Shown here one piece after another: positions 20,140 through 26,199 of a stretch of 29,595 nucleotides of DNA. The DNA is from Lachnospiraceae bacterium (GTDB lineage Bacteria; Bacillota; Clostridia; Lachnospirales; Lachnospiraceae): assembly GCA_902363665.1 (NCBI GenBank), contig CABJAW010000025.1, positions 1-29,595 of the forward strand. The letters are read 5' to 3'. Position 1 is the first letter of the stretch; each line of letters starts with the position of its first letter. The notes beneath the pieces were generated by a model. The model saw nothing but the letters and a program-made list of their open reading frames with translations, was not told the DNA's origin and did not search any database. The translations under genes were made by a program, and so were the position numbers.

Positions 20140-21561
20140 ATGACGATGAAACGAACAATCAGTGGTATGATCGGGACAGGGTCTCTGGCTCATAACAGAC
20201 GAGATTTTATAGCAGAAAATGTTGATCCAGACAGAGTGCAATTAAATATTTGTTACCGGAATGAGAATCTGAAAGAAGTCTATAAAGAGCTGTTTGATGA
20301 AGCTGTAGAACGGTATAATGTCGGGAAAAGAAAAGATCGGCAGATTACAAATTATTATGAAAAGATTCGCCAAGGAAAACAGGAAAAGTTGTTCCATGAA
20401 GTGATTTTCCAGATTGGAAACCGAGAAGATATGGCTGTTGGAACAGAAGCAGGAGATCTGGCTGTAAACGTACTGGATGAGTATGTAAAAGATTTCCAGA
20501 AACGGAATCCGACACTTCGGGTATTTAGTTGCTATCTGCATCAGGATGAGGCTACTCCACATCTCCATATTGATTTTATTCCTTATGTGACGGACTGGAA
20601 AGGAAAAGGAATGGATACCAGAGTTTCACTGAAACAGGCATTAAAAAGTCTTGGATTTCAAGGTGGAAATAAGCATGATACGGAACTGAATCAGTGGATA
20701 AATCATGAAAAAGAAGTTCTGGCAGAGACTGCAAAGCAGTATGGAATTGAATGGGAACAGAAAGGTACTCATGAGGAACATCTGGATGTCTATAACTTCA
20801 AGAAAAAAGAACGGAAAAAGGAAGTACAGGAATTGGAGCAGGAGAAAGAGCATCTAACTGCTGAAAAAGAAGAATTAACAGCACAAATTGCAGAATCCAG
20901 AGCAGATATCCAGAATTTAAAAGACGATAAGGAACAGGCAATCAAGGCGAAGCAAGAAGCAGAACAAAAGGCAGGGAGCGCAGAAAAAGAACTAAAAAGC
21001 CTGGAAGATCGCAGAGAACAGCTACAACCGATTATGGATAGTGTGAGCAAAGAAATCAAAGAATATGGAACGGTTAAAATGTTACTGCCGGAGGCGGGCA
21101 CGCTAGAACGGGCAGTAACCTATCGAGATAAAAAAATTAAACCACTGTTTCTTCAAATAAAGAATAAGGTTGCTGTAATGGCGGCTCAGGTTAAAGAACT
21201 TACGAAAGAGGTGGAAGGTTGGAAGAGAAAATATCAAAAGGTGAAACAAAAATATAATGCTATTCAGAGAGAACTGGATGATATACGTAAAGATAATCAG
21301 AAATTGTCAGAAGAAAAAGATATATTACAAGGTGTTTCTGATAGGTATGATCGTGTTGTGCGTGTTCTTGGAATAGAAACTGTAGATACAGCAGTACAGC
21401 AGGATATTCAAAACGAGAAAGTCCTGGAAGAAAAGCGACGGATGGAACAAATGCCGAAGGGAAATATTCATGAAAGATTGGCATGGGGAATGAAAAAAAG
21501 CGAGATGGAGAATCAGCAGCGTAAGAAAACTAAATCAAAAAACAGAGAAATGGAGAGATAA
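20140..21561 (+). CDS. mobV: MOBV-family relaxase (Mob/Pre)
   Basis: 473 aa from ATG 20140; ATG 20146 is equally possible, with GAGG 9 bp upstream. The N-terminal half is the relaxase domain. HQDEATPHLHIDFIPY (134-149) is the metal-binding motif III of MOBV relaxases: His134, Asp136, Glu137, His141, His143. The early GSLAHNRRDFIAENVDPDR is the usual N-terminal signature. From about 215 on, the protein is a long coiled coil rich in Glu, Lys and Gln. It nicks oriT and pilots the DNA through a helper conjugation system, since none is encoded here. Confidence 0.9.
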   Translation: MTMKRTISGMIGTGSLAHNRRDFIAENVDPDRVQLNICYRNENLKEVYKELFDEAVERYNVGKRKDRQITNYYEKIRQGKQEKLFHEVIFQIGNREDMAVGTEAGDLAVNVLDEYVKDFQKRNPTLRVFSCYLHQDEATPHLHIDFIPYVTDWKGKGMDTRVSLKQALKSLGFQGGNKHDTELNQWINHEKEVLAETAKQYGIEWEQKGTHEEHLDVYNFKKKERKKEVQELEQEKEHLTAEKEELTAQIAESRADIQNLKDDKEQAIKAKQEAEQKAGSAEKELKSLEDRREQLQPIMDSVSKEIKEYGTVKMLLPEAGTLERAVTYRDKKIKPLFLQIKNKVAVMAAQVKELTKEVEGWKRKYQKVKQKYNAIQRELDDIRKDNQKLSEEKDILQGVSDRYDRVVRVLGIETVDTAVQQDIQNEKVLEEKRRMEQMPKGNIHERLAWGMKKSEMENQQRKKTKSKNREMER

Positions 21562-21565
21562 GATT

Positions 21566-22042
21566 ATGGAAACACACATTTATGATGAAAAGAACGGATT
21601 AAGCTATACTTTGCATGGAGATTATTATTTGCCGGATTTGGTATTGAATGAAGAAGAACCGATATATGGGAAATATGGAATGCTGAGGAAACAGTTTCTG
21701 AAGGAACACAGATTAGCAAAATATCAATATTTGTTGTTGACTGGAAAGCTGACGGAACACCTGAATCAAATTGATCAGGAGAGCAGAGAGCAGGTGGAAA
21801 TGCTTATGGAACAGATGGCAGAAAAACAGGGCGTAACTGAAGAATTAAAGGTACAGAATCGGACGAAGTGGGTTAGACTGATGAATAATATAAAAGCTAG
21901 TGCAGAAGAAATGGTGTTGAAACTTCTGAAAAGCACATTGTTTGTAAAACTCCCTGCTATTAGGTTCCACATTCTCACCTCCTTTCTCGTTGGAAAGTTG
22001 GTGGTGCTTCCCCCTTTTCGCGGGGCAATACGGCGTTTTTGA
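21566..22042 (+). CDS. tnpV: TnpV-like protein with foreign C-terminus
   Basis: 158 aa as read. Residues 1-119 match my recollection of the TnpV family of Tn4451-type elements: HGDYYLPDLVL, YGMLRKQFLKEHR, LLLTGKLTEHLNQID, MAEKQGVTEELK and WVRLMNNIKASAEEMVLK. TnpV proteins normally end soon after this last motif. Here the frame runs on for 39 residues (LLKSTLFVKLPAI...) that read as antisense of another gene start, so the natural end has been replaced at about nt 21925. Starts 4 bp after the relaxase stop. Function unknown. Confidence 0.7.
   Translation: METHIYDEKNGLSYTLHGDYYLPDLVLNEEEPIYGKYGMLRKQFLKEHRLAKYQYLLLTGKLTEHLNQIDQESREQVEMLMEQMAEKQGVTEELKVQNRTKWVRLMNNIKASAEEMVLKLLKSTLFVKLPAIRFHILTSFLVGKLVVLPPFRGAIRRF
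21945..21983 (-). pseudogene. Orphan gene start facing tnpV
   Basis: On the minus strand a strong AAAGGAGGTGAGA precedes an ATG (21974) reading MWNLIAGSFTNNVLFR before running into the antisense of tnpV. It looks like the 5' end of a gene whose body was lost at the tnpV junction. Short, so uncertain. Confidence 0.35.
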
Positions 22043-22127
22043 AAAACGCCGAAGATTTTTTGAAATTTTTTCAAAAAATTTTTTGAGCAGCAAAATACGC
22101 CTGTCCGAAAAGCCCGGACAGGCGTAT
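22030..22127. terminator. Hairpins at the left edge of the cargo cassette
   Basis: CGGCGTTTTT/AAAACGCCG (about 22031-22051) is followed by T-rich sequence. Then comes a 13-bp perfect stem ATACGCCTGTCCG/CGGACAGGCGTAT (22095-22127). These probably end the relaxase operon. No gene is visible in 22043-22145. Confidence 0.55.
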
Positions 22128-22145
22128 AGGTATTGTAAGCAGTAT

Positions 22146-22256
22146 TTAGATGATTAGACAGTTCATAGTCAAGGGTAGAGAGGTTCCCGGCGGTGGTCGG
22201 GCTTTTTTTGATATGTCAATGACCGTCGGATTTTGTCGATAGGGTATGTGCTTCAT
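22146..22256 (-). CDS. 36-aa ORF with hairpin-sequestered ribosome binding site
   Basis: On the minus strand the sequence GGCGGCTA-AAGGAGG-TAGCCGCC (22279-22257) places a perfect Shine-Dalgarno in the loop of an 8-bp stem, directly followed by ATG 22256. The peptide starts MKHIPYRQNPTVIDISKKAR and ends TMNCLII. A plus-strand terminator (CCCG/CGGG plus seven T, 22186-22209) lies within it. It may be the truncated start of a lost mobile-element gene; translation is not certain. Confidence 0.4.
   Translation of the reverse strand: MKHIPYRQNPTVIDISKKARPPPGTSLPLTMNCLII
22186..22209 (+). terminator. Plus-strand intrinsic terminator
   Basis: CCCG (22186-22189) pairs with CGGG (22198-22201) and is followed by CTTTTTTT. 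22280-22426 hold no recognisable gene. Confidence 0.6.
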
Positions 22257-22426
22257 GGCGGCTACCTCCTTTAGCCGCCGCTTTTAACAGTGATACCGCG
22301 TCATTTCATTAGAAGATAAAAAGAAACGGCGGCTTTGATTTTTCAAAGCTGCTGCGGAAATCAAAGAACGACAAGCAACAGTTCTGATTTTGCTCCAATA
22401 TGGTTATTAGGGGCACAAATTAAAAT

Positions 22427-22476
22427 CAAAAAAGAGCCGATAACAGCAGTATTTCAAACTGCATATTATCGGCTCT
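22427..22476 (-). terminator. Terminator of the KTR-rlmN-like operon
   Basis: On the minus strand AGAGCCGATAA (22476-22466) pairs with TTATCGGCTCT (22443-22433), with a nested GCAGT/ACTGC stem, followed by six T. It lies 30 bp past the methyltransferase stop. Confidence 0.9.
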
Positions 22477-22506
22477 GCGTCTGTGCGTCTGGCTCTTTTA
22501 ATTAAA

Positions 22507-23496
22507 TTATTTCTGTTGTTTTTTGGCTTTATTATATGTATTAGCTAACTGTCCACAAGCTGCTTTAATCTCTCTACCATGAGAAACTCTCATGGTAACT
22601 TCAAGTCCTGTTTGCTCTAATTGATGTTTGAACGCAACCATTTCTTGTTTTTGTGGTGCTCTAATTTTTGAATTACTCGTCGGGTTGTATTGCAGCACGT
22701 TAATCATAACATTTTTGCCCTTAAACCATTTTGCAAGTTGCCTTATATCTGAGGAACGGTCATTTATACCTGGTAAAAGCAAATACGCAAATACCACTTT
22801 TCGATTATGCCTTTGAGAATAGGACAATGCTTGCTTAACAACATCTTCAATAGCGTACATGTGCATATGAGGAATGATACAGTTTCTCGCAGCCTGTGTT
22901 GCTGCATGTAAAGATATTGTCAACTGAATTTTTAGATGTTCTTCGCGCAATTTTTTTAATTGATTAACTGGACCAACTGTTGATACGGTAATGCCGTCGG
23001 TTGGAAAGTTAAGTCCATTTCTATCTCGAAGAATATGGATTGCTGCAATCAAGTTGTCGTAATTGAATAAAGGTTCTCCCATTCCCATAAAAACGATACG
23101 ATTTACTTTTTGACGTATCAATACAACCTGCTGCACAATTTCAGACGGTGTTAGATTACGAACAAAACCATTGCGTCCGGACTCACAAAAAATACAGCCA
23201 ACAGAACAACCAACTTGCGTACTTACGCAAACAGTCCCACCATCTCGCCGTTTAATAAAAACCGTTTCAATATACCTGTTATCTTTCAATTCATAAACAT
23301 ACTTTTCAGTATCGCTACTTTTATAGACTTTTTTTGTTGATATTGATAGATTTTCTTTGTGAAATGGCTGTTTATACAATTCCGTATATAAGGCTCTTGC
23401 TTTATCCTCTCCAATTACTTCCGACATTTCTTTGTAAGTAAATCCGTATGGGTCATTCAATATTTCCGTAGGTGTACTTTTAGGTAAGTGTTTCAT
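22507..23496 (-). CDS. RlmN/Cfr-like radical SAM 23S rRNA methyltransferase
   Basis: 329 aa. Radical-SAM cluster cysteines 97, 101 and 104 (CSVGCIFC), GMGEP (138-142), a conserved Cys90 in VCVSTQ matching Cys105 of Cfr, and the methyl-carrying Cys314 in AACGQL. All catalytic landmarks of the RlmN/Cfr family (A2503 C2 or C8 methylation of 23S rRNA) are present. The N-terminal 85 residues are short and unlike standard housekeeping RlmN, and CESG replaces the usual CATG. It is cargo of a mobile element, behind a drug-type attenuator with a KTR gene, which suggests a resistance role, but Cfr-type C8 activity cannot be inferred. Ribosome binding site AAGGAAGG, 8 bp before the start. Confidence 0.85.
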   Translation of the reverse strand: MKHLPKSTPTEILNDPYGFTYKEMSEVIGEDKARALYTELYKQPFHKENLSISTKKVYKSSDTEKYVYELKDNRYIETVFIKRRDGGTVCVSTQVGCSVGCIFCESGRNGFVRNLTPSEIVQQVVLIRQKVNRIVFMGMGEPLFNYDNLIAAIHILRDRNGLNFPTDGITVSTVGPVNQLKKLREEHLKIQLTISLHAATQAARNCIIPHMHMYAIEDVVKQALSYSQRHNRKVVFAYLLLPGINDRSSDIRQLAKWFKGKNVMINVLQYNPTSNSKIRAPQKQEMVAFKHQLEQTGLEVTMRVSHGREIKAACGQLANTYNKAKKQQK

Positions 23497-23519
23497 TTAA
23501 ATATCCTTCCTTTTCAAAA

Positions 23520-23699
23520 TTAAAAAGTTTGTTTTTCAGAGTTTTTGATTATGATTTCTAGTTTTTCAACATCAACGATATGCGTTAATTTACATTTAGG
23601 GCAGAAAAGAGGAAAATTTCTTAATACCGTATTATAAAATACTTGAACCCTCGTCTTTCCGTTACAAATTGGACATTTTATCCAATATTTTTCAAGCAT
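23520..23699 (-). CDS. Cysteine-rich KTR protein
   Basis: 59 aa from ATG 23699, just downstream of AAAGGAGAAAT. Two CxxC pairs, KCPICNGKTRVQV and FCPKCK, form a likely zinc ribbon, with the KTR tripeptide in the first knuckle. This family is best known as the small ORF associated with tet(M) in Tn916-like elements. It is the first gene of a two-gene operon with the methyltransferase (23-bp gap) and directly follows the attenuator terminator. Function unknown. Confidence 0.85.
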   Translation of the reverse strand: MLEKYWIKCPICNGKTRVQVFYNTVLRNFPLFCPKCKLTHIVDVEKLEIIIKNSEKQTF

Positions 23700-23717
23700 A
23701 ATATTTCTCCTTTTGCG

Positions 23718-23763
23718 CAAAAAAATGCAGGTCAATTCTCAACATGAGCATTGACCTGCATTT
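23718..23763 (-). terminator. Attenuator terminator 2
   Basis: AAATGCAGGTCAAT (23723-23736) is perfectly complementary to ATTGACCTGCATTT (23750-23763). A run of seven T on the minus strand follows. It is 20 bp upstream of the KTR start, so by default it should block operon expression. Confidence 0.88.
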
Positions 23764-23907
23764 ATACATATAATACTACAACAAAATTAAGGCATAGTTT
23801 TTATACTATGTCTATACGTCGTTAGTTTTGTTGTATAGCATACGCAAAATAAGCATGACAAAAAAGCCCATATTGAAAATGGGAAAAATCTTTTTTGATT
23901 TCAATGC

Positions 23908-23934
23908 TTATCGAATACGCATGCTATGTAACAT
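23908..23934 (-). CDS. Leader peptide MLHSMRIR with macrolide-arrest motif
   Basis: Eight codons, ATG at 23934, after the run AAGGGGGGGA on the minus strand (7-bp spacing); an in-frame ATG at 23940 would give MFMLHSMRIR. The peptide closely resembles the start of the ErmD leader (MTHSMRLR), where the Arg-X-Arg motif stalls macrolide-bound ribosomes. It lies inside the 5' arm of the leader's long stem, the right place for stalling to change the RNA fold. Stalling itself is inferred. Confidence 0.7.
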   Translation of the reverse strand: MLHSMRIR

Positions 23935-23959
23935 AAACATTCCCCCCCTTTTATATAAT

Positions 23960-23987
23960 ATTATATACAAAAGCAGCTTGTTGTCAA
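23960..23987 (-). promoter_or_regulatory. Promoter of the KTR-rlmN-like operon
   Basis: On the minus strand TTGACA (23987-23982), 16-bp spacer, TATAAT (23965-23960) with an upstream TG. Confidence 0.8.
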
Positions 23988-24083
23988 CATATATATATAT
24001 GAATTATTTTGGCTAACTGATAGAACTATGTAGACATATCCAAGAAGAAAGGGGAACAGTAAAATGTAAGAGGGTGAATAACT

Positions 24084-24323
24084 ATGGCAAAAAGACCAGT
24101 ACCAAAATACGACTTCAAGGCTTTTGGGGCAGCGATAAAGGCAGCGCGTGAAGGACGCAAGGAAAGCCGCAAGAAAGTAGGCGACGAAATGTTTATCTCG
24201 CCGCGCTACCTTGCGAACATTGAGAACAAGGGGCAGCACCCAAGTTTACAGATATTCTTTGAGCTGATACAGCGTTACCATATATCCGTATCTCATTACT
24301 TCCAGCTTTGGCACGACTATTGA
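24084..24323 (+). pseudogene. Tn916 Orf9-like HTH regulator, truncated
   Basis: 79 aa as read. KYDFKAFGAAIKAAREGRKESRKKVGDEMFISPRYLANIENKGQHPSLQ is the helix-turn-helix region of Tn916 Orf9-type regulators. Similarity runs to HISV (codons ending at 24290) and is then lost; the full-length family is about 115 aa. The sequence beyond belongs, in another frame, to a different regulator. Ribosome binding site GAGGGTG. Divergent from the KTR-rlmN-like promoter, so it may still bind there, but the dimerisation part is missing. Confidence 0.75.
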
Positions 24324-25216
24324 AAATTGATATGAATGAATTGTTTTCGTTTCATGAAGAATTGACAGAAAAAGAGATTGGACAATTTGTGAATGAACTT
24401 TCGGAAGTTTCATTGGACAGCTTTACAGAGGCTTTCGAGATGGCATCTCGTAAAATACAGGAGTATCCTCATTGCGACTTATTAATATATACGATCGCAA
24501 CCGTTCTGAACGGATCTTTGACTTTGTCAGATCTTAATGACGAAGAACGAATGGAATATAATACAGCTATTATTGAGTGGCTGGAACGAACAGCAGATAG
24601 TCAGGATGAAAGAGTGAGAAATTCAAGCGTTTTTATACTTGCAACAAAATATGTCCAAATGGAGAAATATGAAGAAGCAAATGCCCTTTTGAAAAAAATT
24701 CCTGATACTGTAATTGATGCAACGATTATGAAAACAAGTGTATTAGCACATCAGGAAGGAACAGATACTGCTGCATTATTCTTAGAAGGGAAATTGCTAC
24801 AGGCAGTTATCAATATCCAAAGCTACTTGTATAAGTTAATAGAAATGGAAGAAGAGACAGGAAATCATGATAAAGCAGAGAAAATTGCTGAGATTACAGA
24901 TCACATGATATCATTGTTTGGACTATGGAATTATGGCAACACAGTTCCATATCTGCTGATTGCTGGATATCGAAAAGATGTAGAAAAATGTATCCAGTTA
25001 ATTAAGCGATTATTAAGTGAATCACAGAAGCCTTGGAATATGACACAATCCCCTTTGTATTACAGGTATGAAGATACTGCACAGGGAAAAGCTTTTTCGG
25101 GACTTGGAAAAAATTTTGTTCGTGAATTGTATTCGGAAATTGAAAATAAGAAAGAGTATGAATTCTTGAGGGGGAATAAGGAACTCGAATCAATTTTTGA
25201 GGAACACTTGAAATAG
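24291..25216 (+). pseudogene. 3' part of a XRE-family regulator (HTH domain lost)
   Basis: The open frame begins ISLLPALARLLKIDMNELFSFHEELTEKEI, which is the segment that follows the helix-turn-helix domain in a large class of clostridial XRE regulators. About 290 further helical residues (TPR-like, 24360-25216) follow and are uninterrupted. The helix-turn-helix and start codon are missing, replaced at about 24290 by the Orf9-like gene in a different frame. Internal TTG 24308 or ATG 24332 might still permit translation of a tail fragment. The codons are AT-rich like the rest of the element. Confidence 0.7.
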
Positions 25217-25264
25217 GTTGTAAAAATGTATGGAAATAGATGTAGTTGAGAAAGAAGAAAATTT

Positions 25265-25293
25265 TTGACATTTCCACAGATGCGTGCTAATAT
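25265..25293 (+). promoter_or_regulatory. Promoter of the putative antitoxin RNA
   Basis: TTGACA (25265-25270), 17-bp spacer, TAATAT (25288-25293). No ORF follows; only a short transcript to the terminator at 25348-25392. Confidence 0.75.
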
Positions 25294-25299
25294 GATTAT

Positions 25300-25393
25300 A
25301 GAAAAAGAGTGCTACCGATAGACGGTTAGTCCACATACTTATTGATTACAAAAATAACCGTTCAGTTTGCAGGCTGGGGCGGTTATTTTTGTG
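25300..25393 (+). ncRNA. Putative type I antitoxin RNA
   Basis: About 95 nt between a good promoter and a 13-bp perfect bidirectional terminator (ACAAAAATAACCG 25348-25360, CGGTTATTTTTGT 25380-25392). Its 3' end is antisense to the end of the toxin mRNA. Its 5' part (25309-25332) has nearly the same sequence as the 5' part of the toxin mRNA. Layout resembles the Fst/par family, in which convergent RNAs share a terminator. Confidence 0.65.
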
Positions 25394-25481
25394 GTTTATG
25401 ATTATCTTTGCCTAATGTATATCCGATACTAAAGCAGGTTAAGCCGAAGCTCACTACTGCTATGAAGTCCACAATACTCAT
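25383..25481 (-). CDS. Small hydrophobic toxin-like peptide (type I TA)
   Basis: 32 aa: MSIVDFIAVVSFGLTCFSIG, then YTLGKDNHKPQK. One membrane segment (about 5-23) and a charged C-terminus, as in Fst/holin-like type I toxins of Firmicutes. ATG 25481 has AAAGGAGGG 8 bp upstream. The stop codon lies in the stem of the bidirectional terminator. The 5' UTR of about 110 nt contains CAGAGGG/CCCTCTG and a pyrimidine block (CCTTCTCC) that could mask the ribosome binding site. No cognate family is proven. Confidence 0.7.
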   Translation of the reverse strand: MSIVDFIAVVSFGLTCFSIGYTLGKDNHKPQK

Positions 25482-25595
25482 TGGCTTAGCCCTCCTTTCC
25501 ACTGGATTCCTTTACAGGTTTCTATGTAATCAGAGGGTCACAGTCCCTCTGGAGAAGGACTAACCGCCTACCGTTATGGTAGCACCCATGTTTCG

Positions 25596-25624
25596 ATTAT
25601 AACAGTTAAAAATTACCGGTGCAA
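25596..25624 (-). promoter_or_regulatory. Promoter of the toxin-like mRNA
   Basis: On the minus strand TTGCAC (25624-25619), 17-bp spacer, TATAAT (25601-25596). Confidence 0.8.
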
Positions 25625-25683
25625 TATAAAGTTGGTAGAGAAGTATCTAGTATCTACAGAAGAGAATCGGTTTGAGTATTCTC

Positions 25684-25703
25684 CGGTGCCAAAACGGTGC
25701 CAA
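25684..25703 (+). repeat. Terminal direct repeat, right
   Basis: Exact copy of 15908-15927 in the same orientation, 107 bp inside the right attachment repeat. No gene is visible in 25625-25998 apart from the attachment site and terminator. Confidence 0.7.
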
Positions 25704-25810
25704 GAAATCAGGCAAATCAAAATAGGTGGTGCAATTCAGCTGTTTTTCACTGTATTTTGGAGAGAAAACCATAAAAAATATGAGATAAAACGGGATTAAA
25801 GTATCGTGAG

Positions 25811-25865
25811 GGTGGACGTACTGTAGGATCAGGACGTGTTGCTACAATCATCGAGTAATCACTGA
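25811..25865 (+). repeat. Right attachment repeat (attR)
   Basis: 55 bp identical to the tuf 3' end (15666-15720), preceded by non-tuf sequence. It is a stub of tuf without an upstream gene, as expected at the far junction of an element integrated in tuf. Confidence 0.88.
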
Positions 25866-25889
25866 TTGACAGATAATAATATATAAATC

Positions 25890-25955
25890 GGTATCAGAAG
25901 ATACCATGTGTCCAAGCGTAAGATACCCCGGAATCCTAAGGTTTCCGGGGTTTTT
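25890..25955 (+). terminator. tuf terminator, right copy
   Basis: Hairpin GGTATC-AGAA-GATACC (25890-25905), then CCCCGGAA/TTCCGGGG (25926-25950) and a T run. Homologous to the left copy but with different bases in the first stem. Favoured as the host's original tuf terminator. Confidence 0.85.
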
Positions 25956-25998
25956 CTGTACTCTAAGAAAAGAATCCTTCGTAAATTTGGAGGTAAAC

Positions 25999-26199
25999 AT
26001 GATGAAACTCGATAATTTTGTTGATATGATGACGGGACACTTTAACCGAGTCAGGCAAGTCCCCTGCGTGGTTGCGTGGAGCAATAAGCAGTGGGTGGGG
26101 ACTTGCTTGTATCAGGAGTGGGGATGCAAAAAATGGCATTTGATTTTAAGAAAGAATATAAAGAGTTTTATTTACCCAAGAATAAGGCACAGATTGTAA
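25999..26199 (+). pseudogene. Probable truncated small ORF after attR
   Basis: Strong GGAGG ribosome binding site 5-8 bp before ATG ATG. The first residues, MMKLDNFVDMMTGHFN, look like a genuine protein start, but the frame then passes through a 10-bp inverted repeat (26055-26106) and overlaps the next gene in another frame, ending after 66 codons. I take it as the remains of a gene cut by insertion or deletion. Confidence 0.4.

Larger units (their letters stand above)
23718..23953 (-). promoter_or_regulatory. Attenuator leader of the KTR-rlmN-like operon
   Basis: Minus-strand leader of about 235 nt. A long stem can form between the leader ORF region (23904-23927) and 23835-23856. Between them lies terminator 1, CCCAT/ATGGG (23867-23883) followed by T6, with an alternative pairing ATTGAAAT/ATTTTCAAT that would break it. 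An ACAACAAAA/TTTTGTTGT hairpin (23777-23833) follows, then terminator 2 with a 14-bp stem (23723-23736 with 23750-23763) and a T run right before the KTR ribosome binding site. This is the layout of ribosome-stalling attenuators of tet(M), erm and ARE-ABCF genes. Confidence 0.8.
15666..25865 (+). mobile_element. Integrative mobilizable element in the 3' end of tuf
   Basis: About 10.1 kb, bounded by a 55-bp exact repeat of the tuf 3' end. It has repressor, excisionase, tyrosine integrase, RepA-like ATPase and MOBV relaxase, but no coupling protein or type IV secretion genes, hence mobilizable rather than conjugative. Cargo: KTR protein plus an RlmN/Cfr-like methyltransferase, and a type I toxin locus. 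A 20-bp direct repeat sits inside each end. The base composition is clearly more AT-rich than the flanking core genes. Exact crossover position within the repeat is inferred. Confidence 0.88.

Noticed and set aside
25806..25860. A second tuf gene
   Set aside because: Only the last 16 codons are present, preceded by non-coding element sequence; it is the attachment-site duplicate.
15666..25865. A full conjugative element (ICE)
   Set aside because: No coupling protein, VirB4-like ATPase or membrane channel gene is present; only a relaxase, so it is classed as mobilizable.
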